A stretch of 64,000 nucleotides of DNA from assembly GCA_035041965.1 (NCBI GenBank), contig JAPYMA010001994.1, positions 1 through 64,000 on the forward strand, read 5' to 3'. Each line of letters begins with the position of its first letter. The first letter of the stretch is position 1. The stretch is from Anisakis pegreffii. Its lineage: Eukaryota; Nematoda; Chromadorea; Rhabditida; Anisakidae. The notes beneath the pieces are model-generated. The model did not search any database. It saw only the letters and a program-made list of their open reading frames with translations, and had not been told where the DNA came from. A program made the position numbers and the translations under genes. This document shows positions 1 to 12,541 of this stretch, one piece after another.

Positions 1-17
1 CGCTGAGGTGCTCATTG

Positions 18-50
18 ATATGCATTTGATCACTATAGATCAATGCATAT
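18..50. repeat. Imperfect palindrome in the satellite spacer (one per unit)
   Basis: The spacer contains atatgcatttgatc, then actata, then gatcaatgcatat. The arms are inverted copies with a single unpaired base, giving a stem of about 13 bp around a 6-base loop. It recurs once per unit, for example near 417-449 and 816-848. The copy near 6998 has one base change (atgaat for atgcat). Confidence 0.85.
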
Positions 51-2628
51 TATACATTGCTATAGAAATATGGTTACACTCAAGTCTACCGTCTTCTCAA
101 GTTTGCCCGGAAACATATTCAAGTTTGTGTATCATTCGATTGAGCAGAATCTCTGCTTTCTAAAAATATAAAGCTTACCGGAAAATTCCGCCTCTGCGAG
201 GAGATATAGCTATTTATCTGATGCCATAGGGGTTGGCACATTCAAACCTACCGTACCCTCAGCTTTGACCTGTAACATATCAAATTCTTCACACCAGTCG
301 ATCGAGCAGAATCTCTGCATTCAGAAAAATATATATTTTGTCGGGCGATTTCGCTTAGTTGAGGAGCTATAGCTATTTAATTAAAGCTATCTGAACTAGC
401 GCTGAGGTGCTCATTGATATGCATTTGATCACTATAGATCAATGCATATTATACATTGCTATAGAAATATGGTCACATTCAAGTCTACCGTCTTCTCAAG
501 TTTGCCCGGAAACATATTCAAGTTTGTGTATCGTTCGATTGAGCAGAATCTCTGCTTTCTAAAAATATAAAGCTCACGGGAAAATTCCGCCTCTGCGAGG
601 AGATATAGCTATTTATCTGATGCCATAGGGGTTGGCACATTCAAACCTACCGTACCCTCAGCTTTGACCAGTAACATATCAAATTCTTCACACCAGTCGA
701 TCGAGCAGAATCTCTGCATTCAGAAAAATATATATTTTGTCGGGCGATTTCGCTTAGTTGAGGAGCTATAGCTATTTAATTAAAGCTATCTGAACTAGCG
801 CTGAGGTGCTCATTGATATGCATTTGATCACTATAGATCAATGCATATTATACATTGCTATAGAAATATGGTTACACTCAAGTCTACCGTCTTCTCAAGT
901 TTGCCCGGAAACATATTCAAGTTTGTGTATCATTCGATTGAGCAGAATCTCTGCTTTCTAAAAATATAAAGCTCACGGGAAAATTCCGCCTCTGCGAGGA
1001 GATATAGCTATTTATCTGATGCCATAGGGGTTGGCACATTCAAACCTACCGTACCCTCAGCTTTGACCAGTAACATATCAAATTCTTCACACCAGTCGAT
1101 CGAGCAGAATCTCTGCATTCAGAAAAATATATATTTTGTCGGGCGATTTCGCTTAGTTGAGGAGCTATAGCTATTTAATTAAAGCTATCTGAACTAGCGC
1201 TGAGGTGCTCATTGATATGCATTTGATCACTATAGATCAATGCATATTATACATTGCTATAGAAATATGGTTACACTCAAGTCTACCGTCTTCTCAAGTT
1301 TGCCCGGAAACATATTCAAGTTTGTGTATCATTCGATTGAGCAGAATCTCTGCTTTCTAAAAATATAAAGCTCACGGGAAAATTCCGCCTCTGCGAGGAG
1401 ATATAGCTATTTATCTGATGCCATAGGGGTTGGCACATTCAAACCTACCGTACCCTCAGCTTTGACCAGTAACATATCAAATTCTTCACACCAGTCGATC
1501 GAGCAGAATCTCTGCATTCAGAAAAATATATATTTTGTCGGGCGATTTCGCTTAGTTGAGGAGCTATAGCTATTTAATTAAAGCTATCTGAACTAGCGCT
1601 GAGGTGCTCATTGATATGCATTTGATCACTATAGATCAATGCATATTATACATTGCTATAGAAATATGGTTACACTCAAGTCTACCGTCTTCTCAAGTTT
1701 GCCCGGAAACATATTCAAGTTTGTGTATCATTCGATTGAGCAGAATCTCTGCTTTCTAAAAATATAAAGCTCACGGGAAAATTCCGCCTCTGCGAGGAGA
1801 TATAGCTATTTATCTGATGCCATAGGGGTTGGCACATTCAAACCTACCGTACCCTCAGCTTTGACCAGTAACATATCAAATTCTTCACACCAGTCGATCG
1901 AGCAGAATCTCTGCATTCAGAAAAATATATATTTTGTCGGGCGATTTCGCTTAGTTGAGGAGCTATAGCTATTTAATTAAAGCTATCTGAACTAGCGCTG
2001 AGGCGCTCATTGATATGCATTTGATCACTATAGATCAATGCATATTATACATTGCTATAGAAATATGGTCACATTCAAGTCTACCGTCTTCTCAAGTTTG
2101 CCCGGAAACATATTCAAGTTTGTGTATCGTTCGATTGAGCAGAATCTCTGCTTTCTCAAAAAAAATAAAGCTCACGGGAAAATTCCGCCTCTGCCAGGAG
2201 GTATAGCCATTTATCTGATGCCATAGGGGTTGGCACATTCAAACCTACCGTACCCTCAGCTTTGACCAGTAACATATCAAATTCTTCACACCAGTCGATC
2301 GAGCAGAATCTCTGCATTCAGAAAAATATATATTTTGTCGGGCGATTTCGCTTAGTTGAGGAGCTATAGCTATTTAATTAAAGCTATCTGAACTAGCGCT
2401 GAGGCGCTCATTGATATGCATTTGATCACTATAGATCAATGCATATTATACATTGCTATAGAAATATGGTCACATTCAAGTCTACCGTCTTCTCAAGTTT
2501 GCCCGGAAACATATTCAAGTTTGTGTATCGTTCGATTGAGCAGAATCTCTGCTTTCTCAAAAAAAATAAAGCTCACGGGAAAATTCCGCCTCTGCCAGGA
2601 GGTATAGCCATTTATCTGATGCCATAGG

Positions 2629-2791
2629 GGTTGGCACATTCAAACCTACAGTACCCTCAGCATTCGACCAGTAACATATCAAATTCTTCACATCAGTCGA
2701 TTGAGCAGAATGTCTGCTTTCTAAAAGTATAAAGCTTACCGGAAAATTCCGCCTCTGCGAGGAGATATAGCTATTTATCTGATGCCATAGG
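2629..2791. repeat. Chimeric extra half-unit in the satellite
   Basis: The unit at 2397-2960 is 564 bp because it holds one extra half of 163 bp. The left part of this half follows half B (ggttggcacattcaaacc, then the gaccagtaacatatc block). Its right part follows half A (ctttctaaaa, aagcttaccgg and the gaggagatatagctatttatctgatgcc block). This is what an unequal exchange between A and B would leave. Confidence 0.85.
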
Positions 2792-5700
2792 GGTTGGCAC
2801 ATTCAAACCTACCGTACCCTCAGCTTTGACCAGTAACATATCAAATTCTTCACACCAGTCGATCGAGCAGAATCTCTGCATTCAAAAAAATATATATTTT
2901 CTCGGGCGATTTTGCTTAGTTGAGGAGCTATAGCTATTTAATTAAAGCTATCTGAACTAGCGCTGAGGTGCTCATTGATATGCATTTGATCACTATAGAT
3001 CAATGCATATTATACATTGCTATAGAAATATGGTTACACTCAAGTCTACCGTCTTCTCAAGTTTGCCCGGAAACATATTCAAGTTTGTGTATCGTTCGAT
3101 TGAGCAGAATCTCTGCTTTCTAAAAAAAATAAAGCTCGCGGGAAAATTCCGCCTCTGCCAGGAGGTATAGCCATTTATCTGGTGCCATAGGGGTTGGCAC
3201 ATTCAAACCTACAGTACCCTCAGCTTTCACCAGTAACATATCAAATTCTTCACACCAGTCGATCGAGCAGAATCTCTGCATTCAAAAAAATATATATTTT
3301 GTCGGGCGATTTCGCTTAGTTGAGGAGCTATAGCTATTTAATTAAAGCTATCTGAACTAGCGCTGAGGTGCTCATTGATATGCATTTGATCACTATAGAT
3401 CAATGCATATTATACATTGCTATAGAAATATGGTTACACTCAAGTCTACCGTCTTCTCAAGTTTGCCCGGAAAGATATTCAAGTTTGTGTATCATTCGAT
3501 TGAGCAGAACCTCTGCTTTGTAAAAATATAAAGCATACGGGAAAATTCCGCCTCTGCGAGGAGATATAGCTATCTATCTGATGCCATAGGGGTTGGCACA
3601 TTCAAACCTACCGTACCCTCAGCTTTGACCAGTAACATATCAAATTCTTCACACCAGTCGATCGAGCAGAATCTCTGCATTCAGAAAAATATATATTTTG
3701 TCGGGCGATTTCGCTTAGTTGAGGAGCTATAGCTATTTAATTAAAGCTATCTGAACTAGCGCTGAGGCGCTCATTGATATGCATTTGATCACTATAGATC
3801 AATGCATATTATACATTGCTATAGAAATATGGTCACATTCAAGTCTACCGTCTTCTCAAGTTTGCCCGGAAACATATTCAAGTTTGTGTATCGTTCGATT
3901 GAGCAGAATCTCTGCTTTCTAAAAATATAAAGCTCACGGGAAAATTCCGCCTCTGCGAGGAGATATAGCTATTTATCTGATGCCATAGGGGTTGGCACAT
4001 TCAAACCTACCGTACCCTCAGCTTTGACCAGTAACATATCAAATTCTTCACACCAGTCGATCGAGCAGAATCTCTGCATTCAGAAAAATATATATTTTGT
4101 CGGGCGATTTCGCTTAGTTGAGGAGCTATAGCTATTTAATTAAAGCTATCTGAACTAGCGCTGAGGTGCTCATTGATATGCATTTGATCACTATAGATCA
4201 ATGCATATTATACATTGCTATAGAAATATGGTTACACTCAAGTCTACCGTCTTCTCAAGTTTGCCCGGAAACATATTCAAGTTTGTGTATCGTTCGATTG
4301 AGCACAACCTCTGCTTTGTAAAAATATAAAGCTTACGGGAAAATTCCGCCTCTGCGAGGAGATATAGCTATTTATCTGATGCCATAGGGGTTGGCACATT
4401 CAAACCTACCGTACCCTCAGCTTTGACCAGTAACATATCAAATTCTTCACACCAGTCGATCGAGCAGAATCTCTGCATTCAGAAAAATATATATTTTGTC
4501 GGGCGATTTCGCTTAGTTGAGGAGCTATAGCTATTTAATTAAAGCTATCTGAACTAGCGCTGAGGTGCTCATTGATATGCATTTGATCACTATAGATCAA
4601 TGCATATTATACATTGCTATAGAAATATGGTTACACTCAAGTCTACCGTCTTCTCAAGTTTGCCCGGAAACATATTCAAGTTTGTGTATCATTCGATTGA
4701 GCAGAACCTCTGCTTTCTAAAAATATAAAGCTTACGGGAAAATTCCGCCTCTGCGAGGAGATATAGCTATTTATCTGATGCCATAGGGGTTGGCACATTC
4801 AAACCTACCGTACCCTCAGCTTTGACCAGTAACATATCAAATTCTTCACACCAGTCGATCGAGCAGAATCTCTGCATTCAGAAAAATATATATTTTGTCG
4901 GGCGATTTCGCTTAGTTGAGGAGCTATAGCTATTTAATTAAAGCTATCTGAACTAGCGCTGAGGTGCTCATTGATATGCATTTGATCACTATAGATCAAT
5001 GCATATTATACATTGCTATAGAAATATGGTTACACTCAAGTCTACCGTCTTCTCAAGTTTGCCCGGAAACATATTCAAGTTTGTGTATCGTTCGATTGAG
5101 CAGAATCTCTGCTTTCTAAAAATATAAAGCTCACGGGAAAATTCCGCCTCTGCGAGGAGATATAGCTATTTATCTGATGCCATAGGGGTTGGCACATTCA
5201 AACCTACCGTACCCTCAGCTTTGACCAGTAACATATCAAATTCTTCACACCAGTCGATCGAGCAGAATCTCTGCATTCAGAAAAATATATATTTTGTCGG
5301 GCGATTTCGCTTAGTTGAGGAGCTATAGCTATTTAATTAAAGCTATCTGAACTAGCGCTGAGGTGCTCATTGATATGCATTTGATCACTATAGATCAATG
5401 CATATTATACATTGCTATAGAAATATGGTTACACTCAAGTCTACCGTCTTCTCAAGTTTGCCCGGAAACATATTCAAGTTTGTGTATCATTCGATTGAGC
5501 AGAATCTCTGCTTTCTAAAAATATAAAGCTCACGGGAAAATTCCGCCTCTGCCAGGAGGTATAGCTATTTATCTGATGCCATAGGGGTTGGCACATTCAA
5601 ACCTACCGTACCCTCAGCTTTGACCAGTAACATATCAAATTCTTCACACCAGTCGATCGAGCAGAATCTCTGCATTCAGAAAAATATATATTTTGTCGGG

Positions 5701-8183
5701 CGATTTCGCTTAGTTGAGGAGCTATAGCTATTTAATTAAAGCTATCTGAACTAGCGCTGAGGTGCTCATTGATATGCATTTGATCACTATAGATCAATGC
5801 ATATTATACATTGCTATAGAAATATGGTTACACTCAAGTCTACCGTCTTCTCAAGTTTGCCCGGAAACATATTCAAGTTTGTGTATCGTTCGATTGAGCA
5901 CAACCTCTGCTTTGTAAAAATATAAAGCTTACGGGAAAATTCCGCCTCTGCGAGGAGATATAGCTATTTATCTGATGCCATAGGGGTTGGCACATTCAAA
6001 CCTACCGTACCCTCAGCTTTGACCAGTAACATATCAAATTCTTCACACCAGTCGATCGAGCAGAATCTCTGCATTCAGAAAAATATATATTTTGTCGGGC
6101 GATTTCGCTTAGTTGAGGAGCTATAGCTATTTAATTAAAGCTATCTGAACTAGCGCTGAGGTGCTCATTGATATGCATTTGATCACTATAGATCAATGCA
6201 TATTATACATTGCTATAGAAATATGGTCACATTCAAGTCTACCGTCTTCTCAAGTTTGCCCGGAAACATATTCAAGTTTGTGTATCGTTCGATTGAGCAG
6301 AATCTCTGCTTTCTAAAAATATAAAGCTCACGGGAAAATTCCGCCTCTGCGAGGAGATATAGCTATTTATCTGATGCCATAGGGGTTGGCACATTCAAAC
6401 CTACCGTACCCTCAGCTTTGACCAGTAACATATCAAATTCTTCACACCAGTCGATCGAGCAGAATCTCTGCATTCAGAAAAATATATATTTTGTCGGGCG
6501 ATTTCGCTTAGTTGAGGAGCTATAGCTATTTAATTAAAGCTATCTGAACTAGCGCTGAGGTGCTCATTGATATGCATTTGATCACTATAGATCAATGCAT
6601 ATTATACATTGCTATAGAAATATGGTTACACTCAAGTCTACCGTCTTCTCAAGTTTGCCCGGAAACATATTCAAGTTTGTGTATCATTCGATTGAGCAGA
6701 ATCTCTGCTTTCTCAAAAATATAAAGCTCACGGGAAAATTCCGCCTCTGCCAGGAGGTATAGCCATTTATCTGGTGCCATAGGGGTTGGCACATTCAAAC
6801 CTACAGTACCCTCAGCTTTCACCAGTAACATATCAAATTCTTCACACCAGTCGATCGAGCAGAATCTCTGCATTCAAAAAAATATATATTTTGTCGGGCG
6901 ATTTCGCTTAGTTGAGGAGCTATAGCTATTTAATTAAAGCTATCTGAACTAGCGCTGAGGTGCTCATTGATATGCATTTGATCACTATAGATCAATGAAT
7001 ATTATACATTGCTATAGAAATACGGTTACACTCAAGTCTACCGTCTTCTCAAGTTTGCCCGGAAAGATATTCAAGTTTGTGTATCATTCGATTGAGCAGA
7101 ACCTCTGCTTTGTAAAAATATAAAGCATACGGGAAAATTCCGCCTCTGCGAGGAGATATAGCTATCTATCTGATGCCATAGGGGTTGGCACATTCAAACC
7201 TACCGTACCCTCAGCTTTGACCAGTAACATATCAAATTCTTCACACCAGTCGATCGAGCAGAATCTCTGCATTCAGAAAAATATATATTTTGTCGGGCGA
7301 TTTCGCTTAGTTGAGGAGCTATAGCTATTTAATTAAAGCTATCTGAACTAGCGCTGAGGTGCTCATTGATATGCATTTGATCACTATAGATCAATGCATA
7401 TTATACATTGCTATAGAAATATGGTTACACTCAAGTCTACCGTCTTCTCAAGTTTGCCCGGAAACATATTCAAGTTTGTGTATCATTGGATTGAGCAGAA
7501 TCTCTGCTTTCTAAAAATATAAAGCTCACGGGAAAATTCCGCCTCTGCCAGGAGGTATAGCTATTTTTCTGATGCCATAGGGGTTGGCACATTCAAACCT
7601 ACCGTACCATCAGCTTTGACCAGTAACATATCAAATTCTTCACACCAGTCGATCGAGCAGAATCTCTGCATTCAGAAAAATATATATTTTGTCGGGCGAT
7701 TTCGCTTAGTTGAGGAGCTATAGCTATTTAATTAAAGCTATCTGAACTAGCGCTGAGGTGCTCATTGATATGCATTTGATCACTATAGATCAATGCATAT
7801 TATACATTGCTATAGAAATATGGTTACACTCAAGTCTACCGTCTTCTCAAGTTTGCCCGGAAACATATTCAAGTTTGTGTATCATTCGATTGAGCAGAAT
7901 CTCTGCTTTCTAAAAATATAAAGCTCACGGGAAAATTCCGCCTCTGCGAGGAGATATAGCTATTTATCTGATGCCATAGGGGTTGGCACATTCAAACCTA
8001 CCGTGCCCTCAGCTTTGACCAGTAACATATCAAATTCTTCACACCAGTCGATCGAGCAGAATCTCTGCATTCAGAAAAATATATATTTTGTCGGGCGATT
8101 TCGCTTATTTGAGGAGCTATAGCTAGTTGATTAAAGCTCTCTGAACTGGCGCTGAGGTGCTCATTGATATGCAATGCTTACCA

Positions 8184-8336
8184 ATGGCTATAATAAGACG
8201 TCGAAATTATCGAAATGGCACTAAACCTGATAACGCTAACGTGGCGAAAATTGGCATCAGACTTGGTGTCTGTCGTTCGTTTTCGCTGCTTGCTATGTTC
8301 ATTTTCATTGTTTGTCTATTTATTATTCTTAGTTGA
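8184..8336 (+). CDS. Short ORF with one predicted membrane segment (unrecognised)
   Basis: An ATG 12 bases past the satellite edge opens a 50-codon frame. The N-terminus is basic (MAIIRRRNYRNG), followed by a hydrophobic stretch (FSLLAMFIFIVCLFIIL) that ends at a TGA. The layout is that of a signal anchor or the first exon of a type II membrane protein, but no family is recognised. It could be chance in AT-rich DNA: the stop follows the hydrophobic stretch directly and no convincing donor was found. Confidence 0.25.
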   Translation: MAIIRRRNYRNGTKPDNANVAKIGIRLGVCRSFSLLAMFIFIVCLFIILS

Positions 8337-8852
8337 GGAGTTTGTATGTTTGTGAAATTTGACAGATGTTTTAATATTATTTCGTTGACTGTTGTTGATA
8401 AGATGTAAGGTTCCGGAACGGTATGGATAGGTGAAAAAAGTCTGAATTCGAATTCGCCAATTGATGCTTGTGAATGTTTATGATCGATGTTGCGGAATAT
8501 GTACTGTGAATTGTTCTGAATTTTTAACGATTATGTTGATAATTTGGGTAGTTATTTTGAAATTTGAATTAATTGTCTATTATTTGAATGTGTAAGCGTG
8601 AAAGATGAACTGAATGGTGAAAAATTTAGCTGATTTCGTGTTATTTATGGCTGATTTTCTAGAATTAACAATAAAGTTGTTTTTATTGTTGACGACATCA
8701 TGATGGAGAGTGCGGTTCGTTGGTTTTTATTTGTTTCATTGCATCCTAAATTGCGTTTCTGCACGATCGGTTCGGAATCTTGTGCCGACTTCCCCATATT
8801 CCTTGAATTTCATATCATGGATTGCAACTACTGGGCAACGGGACACATACAG

Positions 8853-8926
8853 TGCTATTGGCTTAGAACTGGAAAACCTCGGGTCTGAACCGAGCGCAGA
8901 TGAGATTTTGAGAGGAATTGGAAACA
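8853..8926 (+). CDS. Candidate internal exon, unrecognised
   Basis: A 74-bp segment lies between a possible acceptor (acatacag) and a good donor (gtacgt). It reads in one frame as SAIGLELENLGSEPSADEIL followed by RGIGN. The segment is more GC-rich than its surroundings. An overlapping frame is also open, so the assignment is weak and no gene could be built around it. Confidence 0.2.
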
Positions 8927-11900
8927 GTACGTGTCTAGCATAGACTAGATAGACCAAAAATCGTGAAAAGATGATAAGTGAGGTGCCCATGGAGATGATT
9001 TCATATTAGCTACACCAGTAATTGAGTAAGTGCAAACGAAAATAAACAGAAATGAATACGAAATAAAAGAAAACTGCATAAATAAATAAAAAGTCAAACC
9101 TAAAGTTTTCTCGCGCCCAGGCATAACACGATCGCTCTAAAATTGCCGCGCACATCTCACTGACCAATCAGCGATTAGGAGCGCTTTTGTTAAGAGTGCT
9201 GTAAGCATACCGTATCCCTCGCTCCCACACAACAGTAACGCCAGTGTTGATGAATGGGCAATCGAAGCTATTTGTGGAGGCAATGGAGAATTTTTTCAAG
9301 CTAAAAATATTTTTGCCGCAACTGAGGATGGAAAAATGCATTTTCGGAAAAAAATCGAAAGCAAAAGCTTCGTCGAGTCAGTGACCATTTCGTCGATTGG
9401 TCGATATGAGTGGTGCTGTGAGCAGTTTCATTCAATAACATGTTGAACTGGAGTCAGTAATCAGCTCAGCGGACATTGCAATGTTTGAGTAATTGGTCGA
9501 TTTGATAAGTGACAGTTAAAGCAATTTCAGCACCCAACATCGTCATTCATCGGTCCGAAAAGCTCAATTTCAGCAGAATCGAATTTAAGCAGCACTCCGT
9601 TAACAATTTACGATGTGTTTGCTCAAATTGATTTCATCATGTATTCAATGATTCTTATTGAGTAGTTTAGTGGTTTCTGAGCACTTTTCAAGGTGGCACG
9701 GGAGGAGGATATTTCTTTCAAATTAGGTCAACCAGTCTGGAAGACTCTCATTTTGTAGTTAGTGCGACTGTGATTGGTAAACTTCTACCAATCATGCTTG
9801 ACCACTACTCGATGCTTCTTTGCTCACATTCTTGAGCAGGTTAACGAATAGACATTTGGTTTTATAATGAGCAGAGTCAAGGTTATATACCTGGTATCAG
9901 TAAATTAACTAGCTGCTGAAGAAACTGATATGTTATCTCTTCAAATTAATGATAATGATGTCTCAAGAACGCAGTGACCAATAAAAATGAACGGGCAATA
10001 AGACGATGTTACGGTTTAACGGAAGTCGATTGCACGCTAAAAGAGGTGTTTGGTGTTCATCTGTCACTATCGATTATTTGAATTTAGTTTAATCCGCAAG
10101 TTATTCGTTTGTTTTTTTCCAAATTGCGTGCATTTGAGTGCATTTTCATGACAAATGCTCAACAAAGAACAGAAATAACCGAATAATTTTATTCATAAAA
10201 CAGTTTTTTATCATCAACAAACAACGAAACATATTCTCATTAACAGGCAATAACATCAATGAAAATCGTTCAAAATCTATTGCAAAATTTTTCGGAGACA
10301 TCCACAAATCAGCAACTCAAAGCGAATATCGATCAATTTCAACGAGACTCTCGTGTCCTTTGCCAGAAATTCAACCGTCTTGTAAGTTCAAGGGATTATT
10401 TTCCTGAATGCTGTCGTTCCCATTTCCCAAAGATGAATCCGAACACGCGTGATGTTCATTCGGATGAAATAATTTCTTGGAATCTCCTTCTTGACGCGAA
10501 AGCTATTTTCAGTTGACTATCAATCGGAGAAAAGTGTTAATCGGGAATTACTCCTACGCAAATTTGTCATATTTGACGTAGAAATGCACTTCGGGTTCCT
10601 CTTTAACCTTGTAGCAGACCGCCATACCCTTCCCGACCCAACAATCTGCCTCAGTTCTTCAGCTACAGATCTTCAGCTACAGATCAGAAAGAAAGCAGCA
10701 TTTTGACCTACTGATCTGTAAATCAAAAATTCTGCTGCAATATAAAAAATTGAAGAAATCACTAGCGAAAAACGTGAAAAGTAAAGTGAATTTCATTTCT
10801 CCTTAATTTCAATAAGCAATGGAAATAATGTGGGCAAAAAGAATTGCCACAAGAACACAAATATAGTCCTCCTTACTGAAGAGAACTGTGCGAGTTCTCT
10901 TCAATGCTACAGCGAACTATGTAAGTTTTCCCTTGCAGTGAAGGAAAATGTGCGAGTTCTCTTCAGTGCTGAGGAGAACTATGCGAGTTCGAGAAATATG
11001 CGAACTCATTGGTGATATGAAATGAATCACTTGTTCTTGTGATCGAGCAAATATTTTGAAAATAATGTTGAATAATTATGGTGAAAGTACGAAAGATAAG
11101 AATTCAAAAATTGCCGACTTCTTTAATTACTCTTGAGTTACCCTCCAATTAACCCCTTAATACCTTGAATTCCTCTTCCCAGGGGTACTCTCTAGAAATC
11201 ATTACTGCAGATGGTTTCACTACATTGCTACATCCACTCCATCTGTTTCAGATCTCACCGTTCGCCAACTTCGATGACTTCTCGACAGATTGTTTAACTT
11301 CGAATTTGCACTGACTTCATTTCAGCGAAGTTTGTATCATCAAAAATTTCTTCCGATGAAACGCTGTTGCTCAAGTCATAAACATAGATTGCTGAAGATT
11401 CATTTTGCAGGAGTTGTTTTGTGAGCTTCAAAATTTTTGTTCTTCGTTCGTAAATGATTAAATTGAATTAAAATTTTTCGTCAGCGTATATTTTACTGTT
11501 TGATTGAACATTTGTGGACGAAACTTTATTACCTTGTGTAAATTTGATCGTAATCCTTCGATAAACCTCATACATTTTCTCATAGCTCAATCACACGTTG
11601 GACCCTTTCATATAAGCTCTATCAAAATTTCAATTCCGTCTGTTCCAAAATGACTACACCAAAATGTAATTATATTCTACAGACCAAAATATTTTCCGAT
11701 GTTTTCAAGGAACGATGTAATTAATTTGGCAAAAATTTTCAAAAATATCAACGAATTCCATCACAGTTAGTGACTGAAATTTTCCATACAAACAAGTTGA
11801 CAGCAGAATGTTTCGTGCAATGTAGACAACCAAGAAACATTCATGAATCATATTATTAAAGCACCATCCACGAGATTCATTCAACGAAAATATTCAATAA

Positions 11901-12518
11901 ATACGCATCAACATTGAACATTGATACAATCAAAAAATTATTTCACCATTTGACTAGCAAAAATTATAGATAAATACATATACATATATAACTGAATTAC
12001 AATCAACAATTAAGATACAATACGAATCATCATGATCATTTCAATCGAAATACCCCACAGAATGCTCAAAATAAATATAACACATCTCCTGGATTGAGAG
12101 ACTCGGCGGGATATGATTTCCTAAATTCTTTTAGGCAAATCATTTGTGGTTTCGTGACGTGTACAATGACGAAATCAGTCTCATCGAGGAAATGTGATAG
12201 ATTATTGAACCATTAATATGAAAATTATATAACAGTCGAATTTATACGACGCCGATATAATTTCGATTTCTCAGAAAATACACTAAAATGATTCGATAGC
12301 TCTTAAATATTTTTGAAAATACTTGAAAGTTAATCCCATCATTGCTTCATGAAGAGATAACTTCAAAAAAAAAACTATACGTAAAAATGAGATTAAAACA
12401 ATTCCAACAGATCACTCTTCAGCTGATCACTCAGATCGACCATTGTTCAATAAATTAATGTGGTTGTTGATCAATATTAATTGTAATCATTTTTGCATTA
12501 CAATTGTGATCATCGGCA
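8927..12518. other. AT-rich intergenic DNA
   Basis: No gene was supported here. The stretch around 9110-9240 is GC-richer and contains a ccaatca motif, which could be promoter-like, but nothing nearby confirms it. Small local repeats occur near 10656 and 10876. The rest is AT-rich with short open frames only. The region downstream of the agrin stop may include its 3' UTR. Confidence 0.6.
10656..10998. repeat. Local short tandem repeats
   Basis: At 10656-10683 the 14-mer tcttcagctacaga is present twice in tandem. At about 10876-10998 two imperfect copies spaced by about 62 bp share tgcgagttctcttca followed by gcgaactatg or gagaactatg. A third fragment (atgcgagttc) closes the second copy. Confidence 0.7.
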
Positions 12519-12524
12519 TTTATT
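12519..12524 (-). terminator. Candidate poly(A) signal of the agrin gene
   Basis: TTTATT on the plus strand reads AATAAA on the minus strand, about 18 nt past the agrin stop codon (12542-12544). The match is exact and the position fits a very short 3' UTR. AT-rich DNA makes chance matches common. Confidence 0.35.
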
Positions 12525-12541
12525 CGTGTAAATTGCTGTAT

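Larger units (their letters stand above)
1..8172. repeat. Tandem satellite array, about 399-bp unit, 20 copies
   Basis: Unit starts, marked by the motif cgctgagg, fall at about 1, 400, 799, 1198, 1597, 1996, 2397, 2961, 3361, 3760, 4159, 4558, 4957, 5356, 5755, 6154, 6553, 6953, 7352, 7751 and 8150. Spacing is 399-401 bp except for one 564-bp unit at 2397-2960. Copies differ by only a few substitutions. Each unit has a spacer of about 71 bp, a half A of about 159 bp (72-230 in the first unit) and a half B of about 169 bp (231-399). A and B are diverged copies of one ancestral sequence of about 165 bp: both carry ctaccgt, gagcagaatctctgc and the gaggag-tatagctattta block. The array runs off the left edge. 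The open frames inside it are by-products of the repeat and not genes. Confidence 0.98.

Noticed and set aside
2015..6873. Open frames of 60-81 codons inside the satellite on both strands
   Set aside because: They recur with the repeat unit, carry no signal or domain, and break in other copies.
1..8172. CRISPR-like array
   Set aside because: The repeats are about 399 bp and contiguous, with no unique spacers, and the DNA is clearly eukaryotic.
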